Source of the DNA: an uncultured Rhizobium sp.
GTDB lineage: Bacteria > Pseudomonadota > Alphaproteobacteria > Rhizobiales > Rhizobiaceae
NCBI GenBank assembly: GCA_945952415.1
Contig: CAMFIF010000008.1
Coordinates: 1 to 64,000, forward strand
Length of the DNA stretch: 64,000 nt
Reading direction: 5' to 3'
Below are positions 55,065 through 64,000 of this stretch, piece by piece; position 1 is the stretch's first letter, and the number at the start of each line of letters is the position of its first letter. Position numbers and translations under genes: made by a program. The notes beneath the pieces were generated by a model. The model was not told where the DNA came from. It ran no database searches and saw only the letters and a program-made list of their open reading frames with translations.

Positions 55065-55873
55065 GAAAACGCCTCCGCCAGCGGCAAGGGGTCACGGGAA
55101 AGCAGATGATCGCGCTCGGCAAGGCGCGCCTCCACCAGCGCATCGCGGCGGCGCAGTAGATCGTCCACCCCGCCTGGATGACACATGATCACCGCGCCAT
55201 CGGGCGCCTGCTTCAGCCACCCATCAAGCGCGGCCGCAAAGGCTTGCGGCTGCCGCCAGGGGTAGAAGCCGACGAGCGGCCCGCGCACCGGATAACCGGC
55301 CGCAATCATCGCGCGGTCGAAGCCCCGGCCGAGAGCGGCGACGAAGCCGATCTTGGCGCGGATCGAAAGGGTTTCGCCGAAGCCGATCTCCGGCGCGCCA
55401 CGCAGCCAGGGGCGGGCCGACCGGGCGGCAAAATGGCCGGCGCGGGCCGCAAGCCAGTGGCGAACCGGCCTCAGGAAATGCACATGCTGATGGCCGTCTA
55501 GATAGGCAGGCGGTGCACACCAATGGGCCTCGAAAGCCTCCAGTTGGGCGTCGAGCTCAGCGGCAATCGCCGCATCGTGGCGGCGGCTCGCGGTAACAGC
55601 GGCGATCAGCGCCGGCAAACCCGGCATCTGCCCCCTGCCGTCGAGCGAAAAGCCGGTGAGGCCCTTGAAATAAGTAAGCGTCAGGTGGAGGCCGATCGCC
55701 CTGCCCTTCGGCAGGCTGCCGCGCAGCCGCTCCGCCTCGCCCGGCCATTCCGGAAACAGCGTCATGCAGCCGGTGCCGGAAAGCCTTCCCGAGGCAAGCA
55801 GCTGGCGAATCCCCTCGCTGACCGCCGGCGAAAGGGCGTAATCATCCGCCACGAGATGGAAGCGTCTGGTCAC
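55061..55873 (-). CDS. YdjC/ChbG/HpnK-family carbohydrate deacetylase
   Basis: A 270-residue metal-dependent deacetylase. The family motif [21 protein letters not shown] has the Asp-Asp metal ligands. GLHLTLTY gives the first His and [14 protein letters not shown] the second. Relatives remove acetyl groups from chitooligosaccharides, hopanoid-linked glucosamine or undecaprenyl-phosphate hexosamine (NaxD in Francisella, LgmC in Bordetella). Because a GT2 and a GT39 gene lie immediately upstream, the lipid-linked role is favoured. The coding sequence overlaps both neighbours by four bases. Confidence 0.88.
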   Translation of the reverse strand: MTRRFHLVADDYALSPAVSEGIRQLLASGRLSGTGCMTLFPEWPGEAERLRGSLPKGRAIGLHLTLTYFKGLTGFSLDGRGQMPGLPALIAAVTASRRHDAAIAAELDAQLEAFEAHWCAPPAYLDGHQHVHFLRPVRHWLAARAGHFAARSARPWLRGAPEIGFGETLSIRAKIGFVAALGRGFDRAMIAAGYPVRGPLVGFYPWRQPQAFAAALDGWLKQAPDGAVIMCHPGGVDDLLRRRDALVEARLAERDHLLSRDPLPLAEAFS

Positions 55874-56826
55874 GGCGCCCTATCGCCCTCCGGCACGTGA
55901 ATGTTTCGCACGATATAGAGCGGCCGGTCCTTGGCCTCGCTGACCCCGACCCACAAATACTCGCCGATCAGGCCGAGCAGCGCCAGATTGAAGCCGCCAA
56001 AGACCGTCACCGCCACCATCAGGCTCGGATAGCCGGGCACATCGATGCCGTGAAACAGCACTTCCAGCGTGATCTTGACCCCATAGAGCAGCCCGCAAAG
56101 TCCGGTCAGCACCCCGACCACCGAGAAAATGCGGAGCGGGATGACCGAAAAGGAGGTGATGCCTTCGACGGAAAGGCCGATCAGCGCCAGCCGCGACCAT
56201 TTGGACACCGAACCGATGCGCTCGTCCGGCGTATAGGGAATGCCTTTCTGGCGGAAGCCCGTCCAGGCATAGAGCCCCTTGTTGAACCGGCGCTTGTCGC
56301 GCACGGAAATCAGGGCATCGCGCACCCGGCGGCGCATGATGCGGAAATCCCCGGCATTTTCGGGCACGCTGTAGCGTTGCTGGAAATTGATCAGCCAGTA
56401 AAAGGCACGCGATCCGAGGTCCTTTTTCAGCGATTCCTGCTTCCGGTCGTCGCGCACGGTATAGACGACATCGAGATCCGGCGCGGCAATCAGCTCCTCG
56501 ATCAGCTGGATGCAGACATCATAGGGATGCTGCAGGTCCGCATCGATCATCATCACATAGTCGCCGCCCGCCTGCTCCAGCCCGGCAAAGAGGGCAATTT
56601 CCTTGCCGAAATTGCGGCTGAGCTCGACGATCTTCCAGGCGCCGGTGAGGTGCTGCCGATAGGCGAGAATGCTGTCGTCGCGGCTCCCATCGTCCACGAG
56701 TACTGTTTCGAGCGTCAGCTGGAAACGCTCGCTGATTTCGCTTTCCAGGCGGCGCAGAAAAGCGCCCATGCGCTCGGCGCTGCCGCTCTCGTTGAGGAAG
56801 GGAATGACGACGGACAGGACCGGCAT
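55870..56826 (-). CDS. GT2 polyprenyl-phosphate glycosyltransferase (ArnC/GtrB-like)
   Basis: A 318-residue family 2 enzyme. The N-terminal part has VLSVVIPFLNESGSAERM, VLVDDGSRDDSILAYR and the MMIDADLQHPYD (DxD) metal site. RNFGKEIALFAGLEQA matches the DPM1/ArnC type, and two C-terminal transmembrane helices (about residues 225-290) match the GtrB/ArnC layout. It should move a sugar onto polyprenyl-phosphate at the inner membrane. The ATG at 56826 has TGGAGAG upstream. The stop overlaps the deacetylase start. Confidence 0.92.
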   Translation of the reverse strand: MPVLSVVIPFLNESGSAERMGAFLRRLESEISERFQLTLETVLVDDGSRDDSILAYRQHLTGAWKIVELSRNFGKEIALFAGLEQAGGDYVMMIDADLQHPYDVCIQLIEELIAAPDLDVVYTVRDDRKQESLKKDLGSRAFYWLINFQQRYSVPENAGDFRIMRRRVRDALISVRDKRRFNKGLYAWTGFRQKGIPYTPDERIGSVSKWSRLALIGLSVEGITSFSVIPLRIFSVVGVLTGLCGLLYGVKITLEVLFHGIDVPGYPSLMVAVTVFGGFNLALLGLIGEYLWVGVSEAKDRPLYIVRNIHVPEGDRAP

Positions 56827-56901
56827 GGATCTCTCCAGTGAATGCACCCGGTTCAATGGCCTCAGATCCGGGCGAAGGCAAGGCCTCCCCAAGAATTTCC
56901 C

Positions 56902-58386
56902 TCAATGGGTTGGCTTCAGCAGCCAGAGATCGAAGCTCCAGAGCCGCGTGCGGCCCTGAACGCTGAACGTATCCGGCTGAATGGCGGAAGGCATGATCGC
57001 CTTCACACGATCGGTACAAGCCGCGTCGCCATGCTGGCAAAGGCCGATCATGCCTTTGCGCTGCGCATCCTCGGGGGTCATGTAATGCCGCGCCACATCG
57101 AAACTGTCGGCTTCGAGCGTGATGAGATCGAGATCCGAATAGAAGGAGATCGCATTGCCAAGCGCCGCTTCACCAATCAGAACGGCCCCCTTGGGTCCGC
57201 CGACATCGAGCCAGCGCTGATCCACCTGGTCGGCAATCTCCGGCAGCGGCGCGTTGTAATAGCCGGAATCGAGCGTCAGCTCATAGCGATACCAGAAGGG
57301 CGAAATGCCGACGATGATGGCCGTAAACAGGCAGATGGCTGCCACCGCCCGGCCGAGGCGGGCTTCGTAATAGGCAGGTGGCACCAGAAGCGCGATGATG
57401 ACCGCATAGGCCGTGTAGAAGGGCACGCCCCAGACGGCGCTCAGTTCCGCGTCCGCCAGATAGCCGAGAATGATTGTGAGGATCAGCGGCCAGACGGCAA
57501 AATGCACGAGCGCCCTGCCCTTCGCGGTCTTCCAAAGGTCCCGCACCTGGTCGGTCGGCACGAGCGGATAGGCATCCCGCAGATCGCGCATGGAGCGCGC
57601 AATCAGAAAGGACAGCGCACTGTAGCCCAGAGGCGTGACGAGGAAGAGGGCGGAATCCGCAAGGTTCGGCCCCTCGCCGTCATCCTGCTCGGCGGCATAG
57701 GTGATCGGCAGGAAGCCGTTGCCGAAGAGCCAGGCAATATGGGGCGCGATCACCACCGCAAAGGTCGCCGTCGCAACGAGCCCGAAGCGGGAGAGGAGGA
57801 GCTTGCGCACCTGCGCATCCGTCAGCGCATGGATGAGCAGGGCCGCGAGCATGACCACCGAATGATATTTGGTGAGCATGGCAAGAGCACCGAAAAGGCC
57901 GATGCCGAAGGCATCCCGCAGGCGCCCCGTTTCGATACCCCTCAGATAGAACAGGAAGAGCAGCGCCCAAAGCGGAGTCATCGCCGCATTGGCATTGAAA
58001 TTCAGGCCGATGAAGGAAATGGGCGGCATGACCATGGCAAGCGCCAGCACCAGCACCTGGAAGCCGAGCCCGCCAAAGCGCACGGCAATGCGCCAGAGCG
58101 CCAGAAGCGCCACGCCCGCATTGACCCCCGCAAGCACATAATAGAAGAAATCCGTCTTCGGAAAAACCAGGAACCATGCCGCCGTTTCCCAGGCGAAGAA
58201 GGGCGGATGTTTGTAATAGCCCCACTGCCACAGCACGCCCCAGGCGTAGTTCTCGTACATGTCGCCGTGTCGATCGAGACCCGGCCGGGAAAGATAGCCA
58301 TGCAGCGTGAGGGCCACGATGAAAAGGCCAATCAGAAACAGCGGCAGCAGAAGGCGGAAGCGCTGGGAATAGCGTTCGTCAGTCAT
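56902..58386 (-). CDS. GT39/ArnT-like membrane glycosyltransferase
   Basis: A 494-residue protein with about ten transmembrane helices and a C-terminal soluble tail. The acidic motif near the first loop is HGDMYENYAWGV, followed by QWGYYKHPPFFAWETAAW, as in PMT/ArnT enzymes. These take a sugar from polyprenyl-phosphate and pass it to lipid A or a similar outer-surface target. The ATG at 58386 opens the hydrophobic part; a longer start at 58437 or 58473 is possible. First gene of the GT39-GT2-deacetylase-ttcA run. Confidence 0.88.
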   Translation of the reverse strand: MTDERYSQRFRLLLPLFLIGLFIVALTLHGYLSRPGLDRHGDMYENYAWGVLWQWGYYKHPPFFAWETAAWFLVFPKTDFFYYVLAGVNAGVALLALWRIAVRFGGLGFQVLVLALAMVMPPISFIGLNFNANAAMTPLWALLFLFYLRGIETGRLRDAFGIGLFGALAMLTKYHSVVMLAALLIHALTDAQVRKLLLSRFGLVATATFAVVIAPHIAWLFGNGFLPITYAAEQDDGEGPNLADSALFLVTPLGYSALSFLIARSMRDLRDAYPLVPTDQVRDLWKTAKGRALVHFAVWPLILTIILGYLADAELSAVWGVPFYTAYAVIIALLVPPAYYEARLGRAVAAICLFTAIIVGISPFWYRYELTLDSGYYNAPLPEIADQVDQRWLDVGGPKGAVLIGEAALGNAISFYSDLDLITLEADSFDVARHYMTPEDAQRKGMIGLCQHGDAACTDRVKAIMPSAIQPDTFSVQGRTRLWSFDLWLLKPTH

Positions 58387-58538
58387 GAAATCCGGATACC
58401 CGAAGTGGATGAAGGGCTGGCGACAGGTCCGGTGCATGGCGCCGCCGTCGGTTGGCTGGTTGGGTAACATCACCCTTGGCAGTGAGCAAGGTCAAAGCGC
58501 TGCGACACCCCGTCCTGCCGGAATAAGCCCAAAAATGA

Positions 58539-58562
58539 AAAGGCCGCCCGAGGGCGGCCTTT
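58539..58562 (-). terminator. Intrinsic terminator of rpsD
   Basis: A perfect 11-bp stem (AAAGGCCGCCC / GGGCGGCCTTT) with a two-base loop; the minus strand continues TTTTCATTTTT. It lies between rpsD and the GT39 gene, so the two units are not one transcript. Confidence 0.88.
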
Positions 58563-58583
58563 CCGAATAATATCGCGCAAGGA

Positions 58584-59201
58584 TTAGCGCGAGTAGAATT
58601 CCACCACCAGGTGCGGTTCCATGACGACCGGATAGGGTACGTCGGACAGGGTCGGCACGCGGGCGAAGGTGGCAACCATCTTGTTGTGGTCAACTTCGAT
58701 ATATTCAGGAACGTCGCGCTCGGTGAGCTGCGTGGCTTCCAGAACCATGGTGAGCTGCTTGGACTTCTGGCGGACTTCGATGACGTCGCCAGGCTTGCAG
58801 CGGTAGGAACCGATGTTGACGCGAACGCCGTTCACGGTCACGTGGCCATGGTTCACGAACTGACGGGCAGCGAAAACCGTGGAAACGAACTTGGCGCGGT
58901 AGACGATGGCGTCCAGACGCGATTCCAGCAGGCCGATCAGGTTTTCGGAGGTGTCGCCCTTGCGGCGGTCAGCTTCGGCGAAGATGGCGCGGAACTGCTT
59001 CTCGCGCAGATCGCCGTAATAGCCCTTCAGCTTCTGCTTGGCGCGCAGCTGCACGCCGAAGTCCGAAAGCTTGCCCTTGCGGCGCTGGCCGTGCTGGCCC
59101 GGGCCGTATTCGCGGCGGTTGACCGGGGACTTCGGACGGCCCCAGATGTTTTCGCCCATACGGCGGTCAATTTTATACTTGGCAGATTCGCGCTTGCTCA
59201 T
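58584..59201 (-). CDS. rpsD: 30S ribosomal protein S4
   Basis: A 205-residue primary 16S rRNA-binding protein of the small subunit. [22 protein letters not shown] starts the N-terminal part; the S4 RNA-binding domain is in [32 protein letters not shown]. It is a lone ribosomal gene, as usual in alphaproteobacteria. ATG at 59201 with AAGGGAAATG upstream. A 6-bp hairpin (CCGGTC / GACCGG, 59229-59246) lies 28 bp upstream in its leader. Confidence 0.98.
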   Translation of the reverse strand: MSKRESAKYKIDRRMGENIWGRPKSPVNRREYGPGQHGQRRKGKLSDFGVQLRAKQKLKGYYGDLREKQFRAIFAEADRRKGDTSENLIGLLESRLDAIVYRAKFVSTVFAARQFVNHGHVTVNGVRVNIGSYRCKPGDVIEVRQKSKQLTMVLEATQLTERDVPEYIEVDHNKMVATFARVPTLSDVPYPVVMEPHLVVEFYSR

Positions 59202-59544
59202 CGCATTTCCCTTGTGTTCGTCGTAAGACCGGTCTTTGCGGACCGGCTGGTCAGGAAACGCGCCCTCCTCTGGATCCTCTCGGAACCTGACAGGACCGCA
59301 CCATTGGCGAACGGGCAGTCCACGGGACACGTCAAATGAAACACCGGACATTTCTGCCCGGCGTTGGCGGGGTCTTTAGGCCCTGGCGAAAAAAATGTCA
59401 ACACGACAGGCGAAGCGCTCTTGAACTTTGATTTTCGTCAACCCATCTCCGGACCACGCAGCACCGGGCCCCTCTGACGCGAGTGCCGGATTCCCGTGAT
59501 GTCGGAGCTGTGAACATTAATCCATCCGGCAAAGGAAACCCTTC
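59202..59544. other. Divergent control region of rpsD and terC (343 bp)
   Basis: No gene is seen. It contains the rpsD leader with a small hairpin at 59229-59246 (minus side), and the terC ribosome site (AAAGGAAACCC) at 59531-59541. I found no manganese (yybP-ykoY) riboswitch pattern ahead of terC. Confidence 0.6.
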
Positions 59545-60534
59545 ATGGATTTTCTTTGGACAGACTTTCTGGGCACCGCAGTCTGGATGTGGCTTGCCTT
59601 TATCGCCCTTGTCATCCTTCTTCTCGTGCTCGATCTTGGCCTCCTTCACAAGGAAAGCAAGGAAATCGGCATCAAGGAGAGTTTCGTTCTCTCCGCCTTC
59701 TATATCGCTCTCGGCCTCGCCTTCGGCGGCTTCGTCTGGTTCCAGAACGGCGCGCAGTCCGGCATGGAATACCTGACCGGCTTCGTGGTCGAGAAAAGCC
59801 TCGCGATGGACAATATCTTCGTCATCGCGATGATCTTCGGCACCTTTGCCATTCCCCGCGCCTACCAGCACCGCGTGCTTCTCTATGGCATTCTCGGCGT
59901 CATCGTGCTCCGCGGCATCATGATCGCCGCTGGCGCTGCCGTGGTCGAAAACTATCACTGGGTTCTCTATCTCTTCGCGGGCTTCCTGGTCCTCACCGGC
60001 ATCAAGATGCTCTTTGCGGCCGATCATGCCTATGATGTGGAAACCCACCCGGCGCTGAAGATGATGCAGAAATATCTGCCCATCACCAGCACCCTGCGCG
60101 GCGAGCGCTTCGTGGTGCGCGAGCCCGACCCGAAGACCGGCAAGCTCAAGACCTTCGTCACGCCGCTTCTGCTGGCGCTGGTCATGGTGGAACTCGCCGA
60201 CCTCGTCTTCGCCGTCGATTCGATCCCGGCCGTCTTTGCGATCACCACCGATCCCTTCGTGGTCTACACCTCGAACATCTTCGCGATCCTCGGCCTGCGC
60301 GCCCTTTATTTCGCGCTCGCTGCCCTCATCCACCGCTTCGTCTATCTCAAGTATGCGCTGTCGGTGGTGCTGATCTTCATCGGTTCCAAGATCTTCATCG
60401 CTGACATGCTCGGCCTCGCCAAGATCCCGCCGATGATCTCGCTGAGCATCACCATCGGCATCCTCGCCGCCGGTATCCTGGGCTCGCTCTGGGCCACCCG
60501 CAACGGCGACCGGAAAGCGATAGAGGGGGCCTGA
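59545..60534 (+). CDS. TerC-family membrane protein
   Basis: A 329-residue integral membrane protein with about nine helices. The family motifs are EKSLAMDNIFVIAMIF and the second acidic helix VMVELADLVFAVDSIPAVFAITTDPFVVYTSNIFAILGLRALYF. TerC proteins are linked to tellurite tolerance and to metal supply for secreted proteins (Alx-like Mn export). ATG at 59545 with AAAGGAAACCC upstream. Its stop sits in a GC hairpin without a T-run (60525-60542) that separates it from the HerA-like gene. Confidence 0.92.
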   Translation: MDFLWTDFLGTAVWMWLAFIALVILLLVLDLGLLHKESKEIGIKESFVLSAFYIALGLAFGGFVWFQNGAQSGMEYLTGFVVEKSLAMDNIFVIAMIFGTFAIPRAYQHRVLLYGILGVIVLRGIMIAAGAAVVENYHWVLYLFAGFLVLTGIKMLFAADHAYDVETHPALKMMQKYLPITSTLRGERFVVREPDPKTGKLKTFVTPLLLALVMVELADLVFAVDSIPAVFAITTDPFVVYTSNIFAILGLRALYFALAALIHRFVYLKYALSVVLIFIGSKIFIADMLGLAKIPPMISLSITIGILAAGILGSLWATRNGDRKAIEGA

Positions 60535-60548
60535 CGGCCCCCTTACGC

Positions 60549-62060
60549 TTACTCCGCCGCCAGACCGGCTTCGGAGAGCGGGGCATTCGGGTCGCCCGGA
60601 GCAGTCTGGGCCTCCAGATCGGGGAAGGCGACGATGCGCTTGCCGGAAAAGTCGGTATGCACCACCACCAGCCCCTGCTCCTCGAAATAGCTCAGGAAAC
60701 GGCGGGCCCGGCGGGTGGAGTGGGTGCCGTAGGCCCGGGCGATATCCGCATCCGATGGACATGCGGATTGTTCGAGTGCATGGCGGGCAAGCAGCAGAAA
60801 CACGCCCTGCAGGTCATCGGTCACCTGGCCGGAAAGCCCGATCGCCTGTTCCCAGGCGGACGTCGCGGCCATGTCCGGGAGAACGCCCGAACGGGTGATC
60901 GCCAGCCGGCGGCGAAACTCCGGAAGCGACATCGGCGGTCCGGGAATGCGCCGCATGCGCACCCGCACCAGGAACTCCTGGAAGAGCACCGAATCGGAAC
61001 GGAAGGCCGCCTCCGCATCCGAGAGGATTTCCGCCATCACGCCTGCAAGGCGCTCCTCGCGCTCCTCCGGGCTGATCTCCGCCTGGATTGACCTTGGCTC
61101 GCTGGCCGGCGCTGCGACCGCGGCGGGTGCCTTCGAAAGCTCCGCCAGGATATCGGTGGTCGGCTTCGGCTCGCGCACCGGCCGCCGGGCGATCGGTCGG
61201 TTGAACTCCTGCGGATCGGGGGTGAAGATCAGGTCTTCCACATCGACGGGCGCATCCGGCAGCGGCATCAGCTTGGGGCTCGACGAGCGCGCCGATGTCT
61301 CGACGGCACCAATTGTCACCGGCAGGGGACGCCGCGAAAGGGCCGGCCCGAGCGCCACGAAACTGCCGCGCTTCAGATCGCGGAACATCTCCGCCTGGCG
61401 TCGATCCATCCCGAGCAGGTCGGCCGCGCGGGCCATGTCGATATCCAGAAAGGTGCGGCCCATCAGGAAATTCGAGGCTTCGGCCGCAACGTTCTTGGCC
61501 AGCTTTGCCAGACGCTGGGTGGCAATCACGCCCGCCAGACCGCGCTTTCGGCCACGGCACATGAGGTTCGTCATCGCCCCGAGGGACGCCTTGCGCGCAT
61601 CGTCGGCCACTTCGCCCGCAACGGCGGGCGCAAACATCTGCGCCTCGTCCACCACGACAAGCACGGGGTACCAGAATTCCCGGTCCGCATCGAACATGCC
61701 GTTGAGAAAGGCGGCTGCCGCGCGCATCTGCTGGTCGATCTCGAGTCCCTCGAGTGTCAGCACGCAGGAAACGCGATGCTGGCGAATGCGGTTCGCAATG
61801 CCCGCCAGCTCCGCCTCGGTGCGCTCGCCATCCACCACCACATGCCCGAACTTGTCGGCGAGCGTCACGAAATCGCCCTCGGGATCGATGATGCACTGCT
61901 GTACCCAGGGTGCCGACTGCTCAAGCAGACGGCGCAGCAGATGGGATTTTCCCGAACCGGAATTGCCCTGCACCAGCAGGCGGGTGGCCAGAAGCTCCTC
62001 GATATCGAGCTTGGCCGGCTCACCGCCACCGAGCGTTCCCATATCGATTCCAACCTTCAA
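60549..62060 (-). CDS. HerA-like ATPase (DUF87 / FtsK-HerA superfamily)
   Basis: A 503-residue ATPase. The start LDIEELLATRLLVQGNSGSGKSHLLRRLLEQ contains Walker A, Walker B is VLVVVDEAQMFAPAVAG, and the region VIATQRLAKLAKNVAAEASNFLMGRT matches HerA-type motor proteins. A C-terminal helical part with basic residues follows. These usually work with a nuclease in DNA repair or in defence; no nuclease lies beside it. TTG start at 62060 with CCGGAG upstream; an ATG six codons later is an option. Confidence 0.85.
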   Translation of the reverse strand: MKVGIDMGTLGGGEPAKLDIEELLATRLLVQGNSGSGKSHLLRRLLEQSAPWVQQCIIDPEGDFVTLADKFGHVVVDGERTEAELAGIANRIRQHRVSCVLTLEGLEIDQQMRAAAAFLNGMFDADREFWYPVLVVVDEAQMFAPAVAGEVADDARKASLGAMTNLMCRGRKRGLAGVIATQRLAKLAKNVAAEASNFLMGRTFLDIDMARAADLLGMDRRQAEMFRDLKRGSFVALGPALSRRPLPVTIGAVETSARSSSPKLMPLPDAPVDVEDLIFTPDPQEFNRPIARRPVREPKPTTDILAELSKAPAAVAAPASEPRSIQAEISPEEREERLAGVMAEILSDAEAAFRSDSVLFQEFLVRVRMRRIPGPPMSLPEFRRRLAITRSGVLPDMAATSAWEQAIGLSGQVTDDLQGVFLLLARHALEQSACPSDADIARAYGTHSTRRARRFLSYFEEQGLVVVHTDFSGKRIVAFPDLEAQTAPGDPNAPLSEAGLAAE

Positions 62061-62262
62061 TTCACCACTCCGGACCTGATGCCTGAACCCGATTCTCCGC
62101 CACCGGCGGGAGACAAGCCTTTATCAAGCTTTCCGCCGCCGCGCTGCCAAAAGCGGCAATCATTCACAACCTCTTTGGTTCCCGGCCGTCGACAGGAACT
62201 TAAATTCCGTATATTCTTACTTTTGCATCTTATTTATTTCCATCACGTGAATTGGATGATCC

Positions 62263-62781
62263 ATGCACGAGCACATGCCTTATTCGGGCAATAGCCATGA
62301 CCGCTACACCGACCACCCGGCCTGGCCGCGGGAGGAAACGATTCGCGAAAACGAGGAACGGGTGATCCTCACCCGCACCCTCAAGCTCATCCACGACTTT
62401 GCCGAGATGCTGGTCGCCGATCCCCTCGGCGTCGAACTGCGCGACGAGATGGAGCTGCCGGTCTCCAAGGAAACCATGATTGATTGCTTCTCCCTTGTGC
62501 TGATGGCCGAAACGCGGCCCGAATGGCGCACGGCCTTTTATAATTCCGGGTTGAAGCTCGCCCATTTCTGGCCGGGCATCGGGCCGGACCGGCTGGTGCT
62601 TCCCGCCGCCCTTTTCGACAATGGGACCGATCCGGATGGCCGCCGCGACAGGCTTCTCGCCAATGCCGATCTTATCCGCACCTTCAGCGAAGCCTACAGC
62701 AAGGTCGGGCCGGAACACCGGCGAATCGCCGCGATTTTCGACGATGCCGTCTCGAAGCTGACCGGGTTATTGGGATCGTGA
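62263..62781 (+). CDS. Conserved hypothetical protein
   Basis: A 172-residue protein, soluble and mostly helical by its composition. It begins MHEHMPYSGNSHDRYTDHPAW and contains ILTRTLKLIHDFAEMLVADP and AHFWPGIGPDRLVLPAALF. I do not recognise the family. ATG at 62263. It is convergent with murI (8 bp between stops). Its upstream 200-bp gap with the HerA gene shows no RNA gene. Confidence 0.8.
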   Translation: MHEHMPYSGNSHDRYTDHPAWPREETIRENEERVILTRTLKLIHDFAEMLVADPLGVELRDEMELPVSKETMIDCFSLVLMAETRPEWRTAFYNSGLKLAHFWPGIGPDRLVLPAALFDNGTDPDGRRDRLLANADLIRTFSEAYSKVGPEHRRIAAIFDDAVSKLTGLLGS

Positions 62782-62789
62782 GGGGCAGG

Positions 62790-63587
62790 TCACCGCACGG
62801 TGAGACCGAACCCCTGCATGAGCCGGCGTGTCGGGAAGTCCGGCTTTCCGGATGTGAAGACGGCGAAATCCTGGTTGTCGGGGTGCATGGCATCGCGGGC
62901 ATGGGGCACGAGGCTCCGCGCCCGCCGCGCTATGGCCTCCGCCGGGTCTATCCAGTCCACCGGCCAGGGTGCAAGCCGCCGGAACAGATTGGCCATGAAG
63001 GGATAATGCGTGCAGGCAAGCACCACGATATCCGTCTTTCGGCCGTCCGGCATTTCGACAAAGCACTGTCGGATTTCCTCCAGCACGGCTTCATCGGATA
63101 GGGCATCGCCGCGCACATAGGCTTCCGCCATGCGGGCGAGGTTTTGCGAACCCACCAGCCGCACATGGCACTGGGAGGCGAAGGACTGAATGAGATCTCG
63201 TGTGTAGGCGCGCTTCACGGTTCCGGGCGTGGCGAGAACGGAAACGAGGCCGGAGCGCGTACGCTCGGCTGCGGGCTTGATCGCCGGCACGGTGCCGACA
63301 AAGGTCATTTCTGGAAAGGCGGCCCGGAGATCGGCCCCGGCGAGCGTGAAGGCGGTGTTGCAGGCAATCACGCAGACTTCCGGCCGATAGTCCTCCAGAA
63401 GCCGGGCGAACAGCGAGAGGATGCGCGCCTTCAGCGCCTCCTCTTCCCAGCCACCATAGGGAAAGCCCGCATCGTCGGCCACATAAATGAAGCCGCGCTC
63501 GGGCATCAGCACGCGGGCCTCGCGCAGCACGGTCAGGCCGCCAATCCCGCTATCGAACATCAGAACGGGCTTCAGGTCAGCCGTCAT
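62790..63587 (-). CDS. murI: Glutamate racemase
   Basis: Makes D-glutamate for peptidoglycan. 265 residues. The two catalytic cysteines are Cys76 in VIACNTAF and Cys192 in [12 protein letters not shown]. The N-terminal [21 protein letters not shown] has the catalytic Asp-Ser. The ATG at 63587 has AAGGGGA upstream and overlaps the end of the methyltransferase gene by 11 bases. Confidence 0.97.
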   Translation of the reverse strand: MTADLKPVLMFDSGIGGLTVLREARVLMPERGFIYVADDAGFPYGGWEEEALKARILSLFARLLEDYRPEVCVIACNTAFTLAGADLRAAFPEMTFVGTVPAIKPAAERTRSGLVSVLATPGTVKRAYTRDLIQSFASQCHVRLVGSQNLARMAEAYVRGDALSDEAVLEEIRQCFVEMPDGRKTDIVVLACTHYPFMANLFRRLAPWPVDWIDPAEAIARRARSLVPHARDAMHPDNQDFAVFTSGKPDFPTRRLMQGFGLTVR

Positions 63588-64000
63588 TCCCCTTCGCGTC
63601 CCCCTGCTCCTCGGTTTCGTCCGCCGGTGCCGCACCATGCGGATAGCGCCGCTCGAAGCGATCGAGCGAGGAAATCACCCCGCGGATCACGCCGATTTCC
63701 TGCGACGTATAGGCTCTGCGCGACAGCACGGCCCGGAGATTGTCGACCATCTTCGGCTTTTTGGCGGCGGGATGGAAATAGCCGCGCGCTTCGAGCGCCT
63801 CTTCCACATGGTCGAAGAGGCCGAAGAGCTCTTCCTTGGTGGCCGGCCGCTGCGGAACGGGCTGAAAGAGCGTCTGGCTCAGGTCCTCCATGCCGGATTT
63901 CATCCATTCATAGGACATCAGCAGCACGGCCTGGGCGATATTGAGCGAAGCGAAGGCGGGATTGACAGGAAAGGTCACGATCTCGTCGGCCAGCGCCACT
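63577..64000 (-). CDS. SpoU/TrmJ-type RNA methyltransferase (5' part missing)
   Basis: The C-terminal 141 residues of a SPOUT methylase; the gene begins to the right of the window. The family motif 3 is seen at once: [21 protein letters not shown], which forms the knot that binds S-adenosylmethionine. A helical C-terminal extension ([15 protein letters not shown]) follows as in TrmJ, which 2'-O-methylates position 32 of tRNAs. murI starts inside its 3' end, so both are likely co-transcribed. TrmJ is the best guess. Confidence 0.88.
   Translation of the reverse strand, partial: VALADEIVTFPVNPAFASLNIAQAVLLMSYEWMKSGMEDLSQTLFQPVPQRPATKEELFGLFDHVEEALEARGYFHPAAKKPKMVDNLRAVLSRRAYTSQEIGVIRGVISSLDRFERRYPHGAAPADETEEQGDAKGNDG

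Noticed and set aside
59202-59544. Possible manganese riboswitch ahead of terC
   Set aside because: No yybP-ykoY core pattern is visible.
1-64000. tRNA, rRNA, CRISPR arrays, IS elements, prophage
   Set aside because: I looked for cloverleaf-like segments, direct repeat arrays, transposase motifs and flanking inverted repeats and saw none; short tRNA-like folds cannot be fully excluded by eye.

Overview
This window reads as a piece of the main chromosome of a GC-rich alphaproteobacterium of the Rhizobiales, most likely the family Rhizobiaceae. That placement is inference. It rests on the gene order purB / F1-ATPase zeta-type inhibitor / purC-purS-purQ / purL-bolA-grxD, the sufS2-B-C-D-S1-T-A type operon, a DUF1127 protein, a tandem glycine riboswitch on gcvTHP, an Irr-like box at the suf promoter, and frequent TTG/GTG starts. 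The content is mostly housekeeping. I see no rRNA, tRNA, CRISPR array, prophage or insertion sequence.

Layout. 1-1500: end of an RluC-type pseudouridine synthase, crcB fluoride channel and a small coiled-coil ORF. 1538-2982: copper module (YcnI-like DUF1775 fused to PCu(A)C, plus a DUF2946-like protein). 3121-7834: promoter, tandem glycine riboswitch, gcvT-gcvH-gcvP and terminator. 7834-8940: LysE exporter and a BrnTA toxin-antitoxin pair. 8998-16800: SUF iron-sulfur operon with an MNT-HEPN pair inserted between sufB and sufC. 17014-20800: alpha/beta hydrolase, ParE-type toxin-antitoxin pair, anmK, tyrS. 20864-29300: AsmA-like giant, bcp, DUF455 ferritin-like protein, M23 peptidase, RhlE-type helicase, Nudix hydrolase. 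29270-35016: an operon for maturing a molybdenum hydroxylase (MoxR, vWA/CoxE, two XdhC halves, MocA fusion) with TfoX-N and flavin reductase genes at its ends. 35230-42743: periplasmic binding protein, rpe, purB, PilZ protein, RBBP9-like hydrolase, and a PAS-GGDEF-EAL gene broken by an in-frame TGA. 42804-52801: purine block (purC, purS, purQ, purL) with a zeta inhibitor, a MocR regulator, a PagL-like protein, bolA and grxD. 52902-58562: MFS exporter, ttcA, and three genes (YdjC deacetylase, GT2, GT39) that together look like a lipid A amino-sugar pathway. 58584-64000: rpsD, terC, a HerA-like ATPase, murI, and the end of a SPOUT RNA methyltransferase gene.

The most interesting points are the GT39-GT2-YdjC cassette (predicted aminosugar decoration of lipid A), the MNT-HEPN pair translationally coupled to sufB inside the SUF operon, the molybdenum-hydroxylase maturation operon with no enzyme genes beside it, and the diguanylate cyclase/phosphodiesterase gene cut by one stop codon inside a PAS domain.
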